Origin: an archaeon
Lineage (GTDB): Archaea > Thermoproteota > Nitrososphaeria > Nitrososphaerales > Gagatemarchaeaceae
Length of the DNA: 64,000 nucleotides
Reading direction: 5' to 3'
NCBI GenBank assembly: GCA_021823325.1
Contig: JAKAOG010000003.1
Location: 62,001-126,000 of the forward strand
This document shows positions 8,059 to 16,349 of the stretch, piece after piece. Position numbers and translations under genes: made by a program. Each line of letters starts with the position of its first letter. Position 1 is the first letter of the stretch. The notes below the pieces were generated by a model, which worked only from the letters and a program-made list of their open reading frames with translations, ran no database searches and was not told the DNA's origin.

Positions 8059-9584
8059 GGGACCCCGAAGGAGTGCACCGGGACCCCGCCCACCACCGTC
8101 GCGAGGACTCCCACCTTCCTGAAGAGCGCCGGATGCATCCCTGTCACGTCCGCGTCGAACAGGGTGAAGTCGGCAGGGCCTCCCTCTTCCAGGGCGGTGA
8201 CGTCGAACCCGTTCGAAGCCGCTAGTCCCGTGTAGAGCTCGAGAGCCTTCGGCAGGGGGATGGACTCCTCCGGGACGATGCCGCCCCTCGTGACGGCCGA
8301 CCAGATCCCCAGGACGGGGTTGAGCGACTCGACGGGGGAGTCGGAACCCCCCGAGGCGACAATCCCCTCGTCCAGAAACGACCTGATGGGGTAGAGGTCT
8401 CTGAGCCGCTCCTTCCCTACCCGGTCCACGGCCCAGGTGTCAGACGTGACGAAGGAGGGCTGGACCGCGGCGCGTATGCCGTGCTTCGCCATCTTGCTCC
8501 TGAGGTCGCGCGGAGCGAGCCCCGCGTGCTCTATCCTGTGCCGCAAGGGGTTCCGTGACCCCGCCACCCTCGACAGCGCGTCGACCGCCTGCTCCACCGC
8601 CCTGTCCCCTATCGCGTGGACTATGGCCTGGAGCCCCATGGAGTCGACCCTCTCCACGACGTCGGCCAGCTCCTCGTCCTTCATCCTCAGCAGGCCCGAG
8701 TTTCCCGGGTCGTCGGTGTACGGCTCCCTGAGCGCCGCCGTCCTCGCCCCGAGCGAGCCGTCCGTGAATATCTTGACGCCGTTTAGCCTCGCCATGGGAC
8801 CGCGCATCTTCTCTCTGAGCCCTTCCGCCTTCACGAACTCGAGCGCCTCCGGGGGGACGTAGACGCGGTAGCGGACAGACAGCGAGCCGCCTGCCAGCAG
8901 GCCCGAGAGGGCGGTCAGCTCCTCCCGGTACCCCTCGGGAGAGACGATGCAGTGCAACCCGGTCAGGCCGAGGCGCGCGGCCTCCGACTCCACGTTCATG
9001 AGGTCAGACGCGAGGCGTTCAGGGTCCTTCGGTATCTCCTGCAGCGCCCGTGTGAGCGCTTCCTCCTTGACGATCCCTGTCAGCGCACCGGAGGAGTCTC
9101 TCTCGTATTCAGGGCCCCCTTTGCCCTCGATCCCCAGCTTTCCGATGGCTGCCGAGTTCAGGACGCCTATGTGCCCGCAGATCCTCGAAAGCGCCACGGG
9201 GTTCGCGGGGGAGAGGTCGTCGATGTCCGCTCTGGTCGGGAGCGCCTTCCCTGGGAACCTCTCGTGGTCCCATCCGTATCCGAACACCCACTCTCCGGGG
9301 CGCGCCTTCATCACCCCGGAAGAGACCCTCATCCTTACGCCGGTGATGTTCCCTGCCTCCCTCAGGTCGACCCCGCGCTTCAGCCAGCCGTAGTCGAAGG
9401 GGTGGCAGTGGGTGTCGACGAGGCCCGGGACGAGCGAGCCTCCGTTCCCTTCGACCACGTCAGTCCCCGGAGGGACCTCGGGGTCGCCTCCGCGGGTTAT
9501 GCGTGCCACCCTCCCGTCTTCGCAGTAGACGGAGCCGGGGGACGAGTCCCAGAGGGTGCACCCTCTGATGAGCAGCCTGCTCAA
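8055..9584 (-). CDS. Metal-dependent amidohydrolase, YtcJ/AepA type
   Basis: This 509-residue amidohydrolase-superfamily enzyme has the N-terminal metal motif VDTHCHPFD, an N-terminal beta-sandwich strand region, mid-chain AIVHAIGDRAVEQAVDAL, RHRIEHAG, and C-terminal SGGSDSPVESLNP with the conserved Asp. These are the marks of the YtcJ-like (COG1574) subgroup, whose substrates are mostly unknown. It starts at TTG 9584, overlapping the cofC stop in a TTGA, so it is co-transcribed with the F420 genes. Whether it acts on an F420-related metabolite is open; operon overlap is the only reason to suspect so. Confidence 0.85.
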   Translation of the reverse strand: MSRLLIRGCTLWDSSPGSVYCEDGRVARITRGGDPEVPPGTDVVEGNGGSLVPGLVDTHCHPFDYGWLKRGVDLREAGNITGVRMRVSSGVMKARPGEWVFGYGWDHERFPGKALPTRADIDDLSPANPVALSRICGHIGVLNSAAIGKLGIEGKGGPEYERDSSGALTGIVKEEALTRALQEIPKDPERLASDLMNVESEAARLGLTGLHCIVSPEGYREELTALSGLLAGGSLSVRYRVYVPPEALEFVKAEGLREKMRGPMARLNGVKIFTDGSLGARTAALREPYTDDPGNSGLLRMKDEELADVVERVDSMGLQAIVHAIGDRAVEQAVDALSRVAGSRNPLRHRIEHAGLAPRDLRSKMAKHGIRAAVQPSFVTSDTWAVDRVGKERLRDLYPIRSFLDEGIVASGGSDSPVESLNPVLGIWSAVTRGGIVPEESIPLPKALELYTGLAASNGFDVTALEEGGPADFTLFDADVTGMHPALFRKVGVLATVVGGVPVHSFGVP

Positions 9585-10210
9585 CGGAGCGCCCCCCTCG
9601 CGATAGACGCCGCCTCGGACCTGGACGCGGATGCGGCGAGCGCCCTTAGGTCCTCAGGAGAGTCTACGTCGAACATCACCCCGCCCTTCGCGAATATCCC
9701 CGTCCGGAGCCCGAGCTCCGACGCGCTGCGCAGGTGGTTCCAGAAACTGTCCCTGTCGTAGCTGAGCGGGAAGCGGAGCCCGCGGGGGAAGAGCAGGGCG
9801 TTCGTGCCGTCGAACGCCGCGGACGGAGAGATCAGGAGCCCCACCCCGGCGGCCCTGAGGCGGAGAAGGTCGGTGAGGTCAGAGCTCTTCAGCAGTGGGA
9901 GGTCGGAGGGGATGACGAGGAACTGCGCGGCCCACCCCGCCTCACCCATCCCCCTCTCGACGGCGGCGTTCACCCCGCGGTCTCCTGGCTCTTCCACGGG
10001 GGTCGCCCCGCACTTCGACGCGGTGGAGAGCACGTCGCTGTCGGAGGAGACGACGAGGCACGAACCGATCAGCCCGGCGCCCCTGACCGCCTTCATCACG
10101 CCCCTGAACAGGGCCACGGATAGCGCCCTCCTTTCTTCAGCTGACAGGACCGGAGACAGCCTGGATTTCCCTGAGGATTTCACCGGGACAACCAGCGCCA
10201 GGTCACTCAT
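9581..10210 (-). CDS. cofC: 2-phospho-L-lactate guanylyltransferase CofC
   Basis: CofC transfers GMP to 2-phospho-L-lactate (or a related acid such as phosphoenolpyruvate) to make the activated precursor of the F420 side chain. The 209-residue protein has the nucleotidyltransferase start LALVVPVKSSGKSRLSPVL, the VIPSDLPLL metal site and the FDGTNALLF substrate loop. The ATG at 10210 overlaps the cofD stop (ATGA), which argues against the longer in-frame start at 10282. It is the last of the three F420 genes, in the order cofE-cofD-cofC-amidohydrolase. Confidence 0.9.
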   Translation of the reverse strand: MSDLALVVPVKSSGKSRLSPVLSAEERRALSVALFRGVMKAVRGAGLIGSCLVVSSDSDVLSTASKCGATPVEEPGDRGVNAAVERGMGEAGWAAQFLVIPSDLPLLKSSDLTDLLRLRAAGVGLLISPSAAFDGTNALLFPRGLRFPLSYDRDSFWNHLRSASELGLRTGIFAKGGVMFDVDSPEDLRALAASASRSEAASIARGALR

Positions 10211-11118
10211 GCTTCTACCAGCTCCCTCGCAAGCCTCGCCTCGTCCCCGGGGGTCCTCATCAGAGTGTCGGTAAGCGCACATTTCACCCCCAGCTCTTCG
10301 ACGCTGCTCTTCAGCGGGGCGTCTCGCTCGGATACCAAGAGCGCGTCGAGGAACCGGGAGTATGCCCCCGCGACCCCGAGAGAGTCAGGTCTGACCCCCG
10401 TCGCCCTCAGGAGCTTTCCCGCAGGGCCGCTGACAGGGCGCCTTCCGACCATCGGAGAGAGAGCGACGACCCTCGCTTCGGTCCTGGACAGGAGGCCTAT
10501 GAAACCGGGGACGGCGGTCATGGGACCGACGCTCGTCACCGGGTTGGCCGGACAGATGATCACCCGGTCGGCTCCCTCGATGGCCTTCTTGACCCCGCCT
10601 GCGACCTTGGCGCGGGCCGCACCCTCGTACCGGACCTTCCTGACTGCCGGCCTCCCTCGCTCCCTCACCCAGAACTCCTGAAGGTGGAGGTCACCGAGCG
10701 GGGTCTCCAGCCTGGTCTCGACGGGCTGGTCGGTGACAGGGAGCACGCGACACCGCACCCCGAGGGAACGCCTTATCCTGTCGGTCGCGTCGGTCAGAGA
10801 GGAGCCTCTCCTCATCATCTCTGTCCTGGCCATGCAGACGGCGAGGTCGCGGTCCCCCAGCCTGAACCAGGTCTCCAAGCCAAGGCTCGCGAACGATCCC
10901 AGAGCCTCGAACGTGTCTCCCTCCAGTCCCCACCCTCTCGGGTCGGCTTTCCCGGCGAGGGTGTAGCACGCGATGTCGACGTCAGGACAGACGTAAGCCC
11001 CGTATGCCCAGAAGTTGTCCCCGACGTTCGCCACGACGGTCAGGTCCACGGGCAGGCGCGAGAGACCTCTGAGGAGCTTGGCGGAGCCCGTCCCTCCCGC
11101 CATGGCGACGACCTTCAA
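10207..11118 (-). CDS. cofD: 2-phospho-L-lactate transferase CofD
   Basis: CofD moves the phospholactyl (or phosphoenolpyruvyl) group from the guanylylated donor onto the deazaflavin Fo, giving F420-0. The 303-residue sequence begins MKVVAMAGGTGSAKLLRGL and continues with VVANVGDNFWAYGAYVCPDVD, DTFEALG and CPANPVTSVGPMTAVPG, all typical of the family. Length is normal. The gene sits 4 nt downstream of cofE and overlaps cofC. The Fo synthases (CofG/CofH) are not in the window. Confidence 0.95.
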   Translation of the reverse strand: MKVVAMAGGTGSAKLLRGLSRLPVDLTVVANVGDNFWAYGAYVCPDVDIACYTLAGKADPRGWGLEGDTFEALGSFASLGLETWFRLGDRDLAVCMARTEMMRRGSSLTDATDRIRRSLGVRCRVLPVTDQPVETRLETPLGDLHLQEFWVRERGRPAVRKVRYEGAARAKVAGGVKKAIEGADRVIICPANPVTSVGPMTAVPGFIGLLSRTEARVVALSPMVGRRPVSGPAGKLLRATGVRPDSLGVAGAYSRFLDALLVSERDAPLKSSVEELGVKCALTDTLMRTPGDEARLARELVEA

Positions 11119-11122
11119 AGGG

Positions 11123-11872
11123 TCACCTGAAGAGGTCCCTTTTCCTCGACATGATGATCGACCCGATGCCGGACTCGCCTGGAGCGTACTTCGCCCCCCT
11201 CACTACGGCGACCGGGACGCCGTCCAGCTTGCCCACCGCCAGCTCCGCCGCGCCCGCTATCTCGTCGACGACGGCCGGTTCGGTCACCCTTAGCTCGTAC
11301 CCGAATCTGTCCTTCTTCCCTTTGTATCGGACGAGGGGCGAGATCCCCGAGCACCCTATCGCCACGTCAGTCTGTCCCCGCCTCCATGGCCGTCCGAAGG
11401 TGTCGGTCACGATTACGGCGAGCGTCTTCCCCGTGCTCTTCTCCAGCGCGGCCCTTATCCTGCGCGCGCTCGCGTCGGGGTCGACAGGGAGCAGCGCAGC
11501 GAGCCCTTCGCCGACGTTCGACTGGTCCACCCCCGAGTTGGCGCAGACGAAGCCGTGCTTCGTCTCAGTGATGATGACGCCGTGCCCCGAGCGCACCACT
11601 CTGACAGACTCCTCCAGTATCAGCTCGACCACCCGGGCGTCTTTGCCTTCTTCCTTGGCGAGCCTCTTCGCCCGTCGGCCGGGGACCACCTCCGAGAGAC
11701 GCACGACCCTCCCCTCAGACTTCGACACCGCCTTCTGCTTGACCACCACCACGTCCCCTTCCTCGAGGCCGAGTCTTCCCCTGCGCAGGCCCGCGAGTAT
11801 GAGCCCCCCTAGGTCCGCGCCCTTGCTCACCTCGGGGATACCCGGGACCGGGAACACCTCGATAGGGGCCAA
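11123..11872 (-). CDS. cofE: Coenzyme F420-0:L-glutamate ligase CofE
   Basis: CofE adds gamma-linked glutamates to F420-0 using GTP. The family pattern is clear: VPGIPEVSKGADLGGLI, VVVVKQKAVSKSEGR, then HGFVCANSGVDQSNV, VTDTFGRPWRRGQTDVAIG and the C-terminal GAKYAPGESGIGS. TTG 11872 is chosen as the start because a minus-strand TATA element (11897-11904) is centred 28 nt upstream. An ATG at 11890 would add six residues and lies too close to that box. The gene heads the F420 operon. A transposon is inserted 30 nt upstream of ATG 11890, just behind this promoter. Confidence 0.93.
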   Translation of the reverse strand: MAPIEVFPVPGIPEVSKGADLGGLILAGLRRGRLGLEEGDVVVVKQKAVSKSEGRVVRLSEVVPGRRAKRLAKEEGKDARVVELILEESVRVVRSGHGVIITETKHGFVCANSGVDQSNVGEGLAALLPVDPDASARRIRAALEKSTGKTLAVIVTDTFGRPWRRGQTDVAIGCSGISPLVRYKGKKDRFGYELRVTEPAVVDEIAGAAELAVGKLDGVPVAVVRGAKYAPGESGIGSIIMSRKRDLFR

Positions 11873-11896
11873 GTCGGAGCCCGGCTCCATCCGGGG

Positions 11897-11904
11897 CGAT
11901 AAAG
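11897..11904 (-). promoter_or_regulatory. Putative cofE TATA box
   Basis: On the minus strand this reads CTTTATCG. It supports a leaderless start of cofE at TTG 11872. The element left end lies only 16 nt upstream of it, so any upstream BRE or regulator site may have been displaced. Confidence 0.45.
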
Positions 11905-11911
11905 AGTCTGC

Positions 11912-11919
11912 CGTCAGAG
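11912..11919 (+). repeat. Left target-site duplication CGTCAGAG
   Basis: The eight bases CGTCAGAG abut the left terminal inverted repeat and recur exactly at 18545-18552 next to the right one. An 8-bp duplication is characteristic of IS6-family transposition. Confidence 0.9.
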
Positions 11920-11942
11920 GGTTCTCTTAACTTCTCGGGACA
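11920..11942 (+). repeat. Left terminal inverted repeat
   Basis: The 23-nt end starts GGTTCTCTTAACTT and finishes TCGGGACA. It is a perfect reverse complement of 18522-18544. Confidence 0.93.
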
Positions 11943-11994
11943 TCACCCTTCTTTGACGGGACATTAACTATCGGGACATTGACTATCCGGACAT
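11937..11994 (+). repeat. Subterminal GGGACAT iterons at the left end
   Basis: The heptamer GGGACAT (one copy CGGACAT) occurs at 11937, 11958, 11973 and 11988. The last three are exactly 15 nt apart within units like CGGGACATTAACTAT. The right end has related copies. They are candidate transposase-binding sites. Confidence 0.7.
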
Positions 11995-12069
11995 CAGCCT
12001 CAGAAGAGTAATTGTTGAGTTTGTTCGTAAGAAGCCCCAATTGCCTTAACTAATCAGTCCGAACCGACA

Positions 12070-12258
12070 ATGCCGATGAAATGCACTCTTTGTGACGAAG
12101 AGCAGGATACGGTCTTCTTTACCAAAGTGGCAATCGCCACGCGAAAAACGAGAACCAAACATGTCTTTGACTTCAGAGTGTGCCCCTTCTGCGGGGGTAT
12201 CTTTGACTCAAGAATGGCTGTCTCCGAGCTTGGGAAGAGAGCCAGAGCCTCTGCCTGA
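12070..12258 (+). CDS. Small zinc-ribbon protein
   Basis: This 62-residue protein has C5-x2-C8 near the N-terminus and a second pair in VCPFCGGIFDSR, giving a Cys4 zinc-ribbon layout with a basic middle. It starts at ATG 12070, with a TATA-like CTTAACTAA at 12045-12053. It lies inside the transposon, and its end overlaps the 3' end of the transposase by about 50 nt in convergent orientation. The function is unknown; it could be a small DNA- or RNA-binding accessory factor. Confidence 0.6.
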   Translation: MPMKCTLCDEEQDTVFFTKVAIATRKTRTKHVFDFRVCPFCGGIFDSRMAVSELGKRARASA

Positions 12259-13397
12259 TTCAGACTTTGCGGCGTTCTGAATCAGCGTCAGCCACTTGTT
12301 CTCCCCCTCGACCTTGATTCCCGCGGCCTCGGCGGGGGTCTTCCCTTTCAGCCCCATATGGGGCCTGATGAAGTTGTGGTAAATCTGCATCCCGGCCAGA
12401 ACGGGGGAGTCCGGCTTCTTGAGGCCCATCACCACCTTCTCCCTGTCCCTCCATTCTCCGTTCTGCCTCTCCATCTTGTTGTTGTGGATTCTCCCGCTCA
12501 TCCTGATGTCAGCGACATGGGTTGTGCTCTTCCCTCGGTAGTGGGAGAACCACTCCTTGCGGGTGGCTATGGCGAAGTTGTGGGCTCCATCCGAGATTAG
12601 GACTTTCGGCTTCTTCCCGGCCCTCTGCGCGGCCTCCCTCAACATGGGCCGCACGTCTGAAGTCCCCTTGTAGGCCGAGACCTGCTGGGCGATTCGGAAC
12701 CTCGTCTCGTCGTCCATCATCCCGAAGAGGTATCTCATGTTTCCTCTTATCTTGACGAACATCTCGTCCGTCCTCCAAGTGTCGCCAAGCTGGGGCGTAA
12801 TCTCCTCGACGTATCGCTCCATCAGCCCGACATATTTCTTGGCCCACTTGTAGAACCCCCACCCCAGAAATCTTCACTCCCTTCAGGCGGAGGGCCTTCA
12901 CTGTGAACTCGAAGGACATTCCCGAGAAATACATCTGCATCGCCATAGAGACGGTCTCGGGGGGTCGCCTTCATCCTCTCGAAGCCGAGGTTCTGGACGA
13001 ACCTCTTTCCGCAGTCGCGGCAGGAATACCTCTGAAGGTCGCCGTATTGGTTGTGTCTCAGCCCATGCTTGACGATGTCCGAGGCACCGCATGAGGGGCA
13101 CTTGGAGAGACTGACTGGCTGGATGACTGTAGCCTGTTCGACCCTCCTCCTCAGTTCCCATGAAATCTCGACCGCCCAGACGTGCTTGCACTTCAGGAGG
13201 CGATAGGTAGAGTCGGGGCACTCGCACATCCATCCGGTCTCAGTCTGCTCGACCCTGTATTCCCTGTCGAGCCTCTGGGAGTGAACCATGTAGGAGGTCT
13301 CGTCCACCCTGCGCACCCACCCGAAGTTCTGGGCGATGTCATGACCTCGGATTTCCCTCTGGTCAATCGACGGTTTGGGGTCGAATTGGTTCGGCAT
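12208..13397 (-). pseudogene. IS6-like DDE transposase with SWIM and zinc-ribbon N-terminus, two frameshifts
   Basis: Read from ATG 13397, the protein starts with a SWIM zinc finger (CECPDSTYRLLKCKHVW), then a transposase zinc ribbon (CPSCGAS then CRDCGKRF) and an HTH region. It ends with a DDE integrase core: TWRTDEMFVKIRG, VLISDGAHNF and NNKMERQNGEWRDRE, followed by YHNFIRPHMGLKGKTPAEAAG. These are IS6-like features. The reading frame changes twice. One shift is at a run of six C near 12973 and the other at a run of five G near 12858; deleting one base in each run restores a continuous frame of about 395 residues. It is either decayed, frameshift-regulated or affected by homopolymer sequencing error. 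Confidence 0.82.
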
Positions 13398-13492
13398 CAG
13401 TCCCACTCCATCTCGCGTCGGGCCTGAGCATACTCCTCATGCTCGGCATACTGGTTGGCGTCCATCTCCATCCGGCGTTCTTCTGGGTGCAT
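13397..13492 (-). CDS. 31-residue leader ORF in front of the transposase
   Basis: ATG 13492 lies about 24 nt downstream of a minus-strand TATA-like ACTATATCC. It opens a 31-codon, charged frame (starting MHPEERRMEMDANQYAEHEE) whose TGA overlaps the transposase ATG as TGATG. This suggests translational coupling. No function is recognised. Confidence 0.45.
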   Translation of the reverse strand: MHPEERRMEMDANQYAEHEEYAQARREMEWD

Positions 13493-13502
13493 GGCGTATA
13501 GT

Positions 13503-13570
13503 TATCTAAGTGGATATAGTAAATGTTGTGCTATCCACGTAGATACGCAACTCTTATATCTACTTAGAAA
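13503..13570. promoter_or_regulatory. Divergent promoter with three palindromic operator-like sites
   Basis: Three near-palindromes related to TATCTACGTAGATA lie at 13503-13518 (TATCTAAGTGGATATA), 13531-13546 (CTATCCACGTAGATAC) and 13555-13570 (TATATCTACTTAGAAA). The first overlaps the TATA region of the leftward transposase unit. The third overlaps the CTTATATC TATA box of the rightward AbrB-like gene. This is the layout of an autoregulated divergent switch. Confidence 0.65.
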
Positions 13571-13582
13571 GGAGGGTCTGCG

Positions 13583-13762
13583 TTGCCAAAGTGGAAGAAG
13601 GACGCGACGGAGTTCACCGTCGGCATCAATTACCATCCCACCAGGGGGGCCGCCTGTTCAGTGCCGAAGCCCGTCGTGGAGGTCTTGGGGAAGCCGAGCA
13701 AGGTCACCTATATTGTCAAAGGGAAGAAGGTCGAACTGAAGCCTGCCGACAATGGTCCATAG
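13583..13762 (+). CDS. AbrB-like small regulator in the transposon
   Basis: This 59-residue protein has the swapped-hairpin pattern CSVPKPVVEVLGKPSKVTYI followed by KGKKVELKP, like archaeal AbrB/SpoVT-type DNA-binding proteins. It starts at TTG 13583 with an AGGAGGG ribosome-binding site 8 nt upstream. Its promoter overlaps the palindromic sites at 13503-13570, so it is the best candidate for their repressor, controlling itself and the transposase unit. An antitoxin role is possible, but no toxin is adjacent. Confidence 0.6.
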   Translation: MPKWKKDATEFTVGINYHPTRGAACSVPKPVVEVLGKPSKVTYIVKGKKVELKPADNGP

Positions 13763-13861
13763 GCCCGAAGTTGTGAAATGTTCTTCACGGTGGGTCAATC
13801 ATGTTCAGTATGACAGTTATATTATCCATGACCGATGTGGTTGATACGACGGTTACAACCG

Positions 13862-14041
13862 ATGAAGGAGACCAGTGTTGGCCTAAGCAAGAAGACGCAT
13901 GACCGCCTCTACGACTACTGGGCTTGGTTCAACCTGAAGGAGAGCCCAAGGAAGACCGACTATGAAGACGCCGTCAACCACCTCCTCGATGTCGCTGACA
14001 GACTTGAAGGGTGGTCCAAGGGCCGTTCGGGGAGGCCCTGA
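13862..14041 (+). CDS. Small ribbon-helix-helix-like protein upstream of the methylase
   Basis: This 59-residue protein begins MKETSVGLSKKTHDRLYDY, a strand-helix pattern like ribbon-helix-helix regulators, and continues with a helix DYEDAVNHLLDVADRL. ATG 13862 follows a TATA-like GTTATATTA (13816-13824). An in-frame ATG at 13835 would start before the expected transcript. The stop is 3 nt from the methylase start, so it heads the restriction-modification operon and may act as its control protein. Confidence 0.55.
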   Translation: MKETSVGLSKKTHDRLYDYWAWFNLKESPRKTDYEDAVNHLLDVADRLEGWSKGRSGRP

Positions 14042-14044
14042 GCC

Positions 14045-16348
14045 TTGGACATCGCAGAGATGCGCGTCTTTCAACGGCGCATCAAACAACTCGACCCTAA
14101 GGAAGAACTCGTAAAGCTCGACTTGGACGAGAAGACAGTCAGATACAGCGACCGCATCAAGCAATACAGGCAGATTCGGGACCTCACGAAGGAGGAGATT
14201 GTCCGTGCGTATCTCGTCCTAAAACTGACGAGGACCCTCAACTATCCGGTCGATTGCATCGAACTTGAGAAAACCCACACCATCGGGAGGAGGGAGAAGA
14301 AAACAAGCGCGAGGATAGACGTGCTCGTCAGAAGGCCCGACAACACCTACGCGACGTTCATGATTATCGAGGTCAAGGCCCCCGACGAATATGACAAGCA
14401 GAAGGAGGAAATCAGGACCCAACTCTTCCAGGTTGCGAAGCTGGAGAAGGGTACTCAATACCTAATCTACTACACCGCCTACGCGCACGAAAACGACATC
14501 ACCGAGCGCCTCGTTTCAGTGAGCTACAGCACCTTCGATTCATACAAGGACTGGGAGAAAGACGGCAAACCAAACCTGATGGGCATTCCCCCCGAGTATG
14601 GGATAGTCTCCAAGCCAGTCTTCACAAAGGGAGGAGTCCCCGACCTTAGGAAGGACATCACCAAAGGCGAACTAGAACGCGCGAGAGAGGACGTTCACGA
14701 CCTCCTATGGGGAGGCGGTCGCTACGTGGGGAACGAAATATTCAACTTCGTCATGAAGCTCTTTCTCGCCAAGATATACGATGAGAAAGAGACCCAAGAT
14801 GGCAGGGCGTACAAGTTCCAGTTATTCTACGAAGAAGGCAAGGCGGAGCCCCCAGAGAAGACCACCGAAAGGGTCAACGAGCTTTACAAGTTGGCCCTGA
14901 AAAGGTACCTCCACTTCCCAGAGGAGGAGGCCAAGGACAAGGACGTCAGGAAGATAGGCGACAAAACTCTCGACCATAACAAAGTCAGGATTGTCGTCGA
15001 GTCATTCCAAGACAAGTCTCTAACAGAAAACACTCATGACGTGCTCGGCGACTTCTTCGAGCGATTCCTTTGGGACGAGTTCAAGCAATCGAAGGGTCAG
15101 TTCTTCACTCATAGAAACGTGGTGAACTTCATAATCCAAGGCATTTCTCTTGGGGACCTCGCCCTCAAGAGCATCACCGAAAAGAACGAACTTCCTTACC
15201 TGATTGACCCAGCCTGCGGGTCTGGGACGTTTCTAATCGAGAGCATGAAGACCATAACGAATCATGTCCTCGCGAACAAGGACAGACTTCCGCACTCCCA
15301 GAATGTGAAGGAGTTCTTAGCGCGAAACTTTCCCGAGATGCGGAAACACGCTTGGGCGGAGAAGTATCTCTACGGAGTAGATTTCAACGAAGACCTCGCA
15401 ATGGCATCCAAAGTCAACATGGTAATGCATGGGGACGGGTCAGTCAACATCGAATCTGAAGATGCACTTTCTCCGTTTGAGAAGTTTAATGGCGCTCGCC
15501 TGAGGTCAACGAAAGGACCAACCGAACTCTATCCGAAGAAGTCCAACGAGAAGTTTGGTGCCATCCTCAGCAATCCACCGTTCGCCATTAAACTTGCCGA
15601 GGAGACCAAGGAGGATTTGACGAGCATCTACACCTGGTCCACGAAGGAGAACTCCGAGACCCTCTTCGTCGAGAGATGGTATCAATTGCTGGAACCAAAG
15701 GGGAGACTGGGGGTCGTTCTGCCCGAGACGGTATTCACCGCAATCGAAACCGAGAGAACGAGATTGATGCTCTATCGCTACTTCCACGTCAAAGCGGTCG
15801 TTTCGCTCCCGTATCTTACATTCCAGCCTTTCACCTCGACAAAGACGAGCCTCCTCTTCGCGCAGAAGAAGGACCCGACGGAAGTGGAACAATACATCTC
15901 GGTCTGGAACAAGTATGAAGCCGAGTTCAGAAAACTGGAAAAGGATGTGGTTCCGCTCAGGAAGGCACACGCCGACACGCTTGAAGAGTTCTCCGGGACG
16001 GCGAAAAGGGAAGCTCAAGACTCGGTCAAGAGGTATCTCGGCAAGAAGCTCGCAAAAGAGGACTCCGACCTTTCGGTCCACGAGCTTGTCGAAAAATATG
16101 CGGACGAGCTTGACCAGGTAGACGAGGAATGGTGGGTCCTGAGTCATACTGCCCAAGAACTCGACTACTCCGTCCTCATGGCTCACGCCGACGAAATAGG
16201 TTACAAACGGCTGAAGTCAAGAAAGAGTGGCGAAGAGGCGAGACCGAACTACCTGTTTGGGACGAACTCGAAGGGTGAAATCGTGGTCGGAGCTGAAGGG
16301 CCTCGGACGATACTCGACGAGTTGAGAAAGACCGTGAAGTGGGACTGA
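14045..16348 (+). CDS. PD-(D/E)xK nuclease domain fused to N6-adenine DNA methyltransferase
   Basis: This 767-residue protein has an HsdR_N-like nuclease domain near residues 40-190, with D92 in ARIDVLV and E109-V-K111 in MIIEVKAP, the PD-(D/E)xK catalytic pattern. A helical linker follows. Then comes an N6-adenine methylase of the HsdM type, with SAM motif DPACGSGTF near residue 388 and catalytic NPPF near 510. A charged helical C-terminus should dock the specificity subunit. No helicase (HsdR motor) gene is present. Nuclease and methylase in one chain with a separate S subunit resembles BcgI-like type IIB enzymes; a type I methylase with a nuclease-like accessory domain is the alternative. 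The TTG start lies 3 nt after the upstream stop. Confidence 0.85.
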   Translation: MDIAEMRVFQRRIKQLDPKEELVKLDLDEKTVRYSDRIKQYRQIRDLTKEEIVRAYLVLKLTRTLNYPVDCIELEKTHTIGRREKKTSARIDVLVRRPDNTYATFMIIEVKAPDEYDKQKEEIRTQLFQVAKLEKGTQYLIYYTAYAHENDITERLVSVSYSTFDSYKDWEKDGKPNLMGIPPEYGIVSKPVFTKGGVPDLRKDITKGELERAREDVHDLLWGGGRYVGNEIFNFVMKLFLAKIYDEKETQDGRAYKFQLFYEEGKAEPPEKTTERVNELYKLALKRYLHFPEEEAKDKDVRKIGDKTLDHNKVRIVVESFQDKSLTENTHDVLGDFFERFLWDEFKQSKGQFFTHRNVVNFIIQGISLGDLALKSITEKNELPYLIDPACGSGTFLIESMKTITNHVLANKDRLPHSQNVKEFLARNFPEMRKHAWAEKYLYGVDFNEDLAMASKVNMVMHGDGSVNIESEDALSPFEKFNGARLRSTKGPTELYPKKSNEKFGAILSNPPFAIKLAEETKEDLTSIYTWSTKENSETLFVERWYQLLEPKGRLGVVLPETVFTAIETERTRLMLYRYFHVKAVVSLPYLTFQPFTSTKTSLLFAQKKDPTEVEQYISVWNKYEAEFRKLEKDVVPLRKAHADTLEEFSGTAKREAQDSVKRYLGKKLAKEDSDLSVHELVEKYADELDQVDEEWWVLSHTAQELDYSVLMAHADEIGYKRLKSRKSGEEARPNYLFGTNSKGEIVVGAEGPRTILDELRKTVKWD

Positions 16349-16349
16349 C

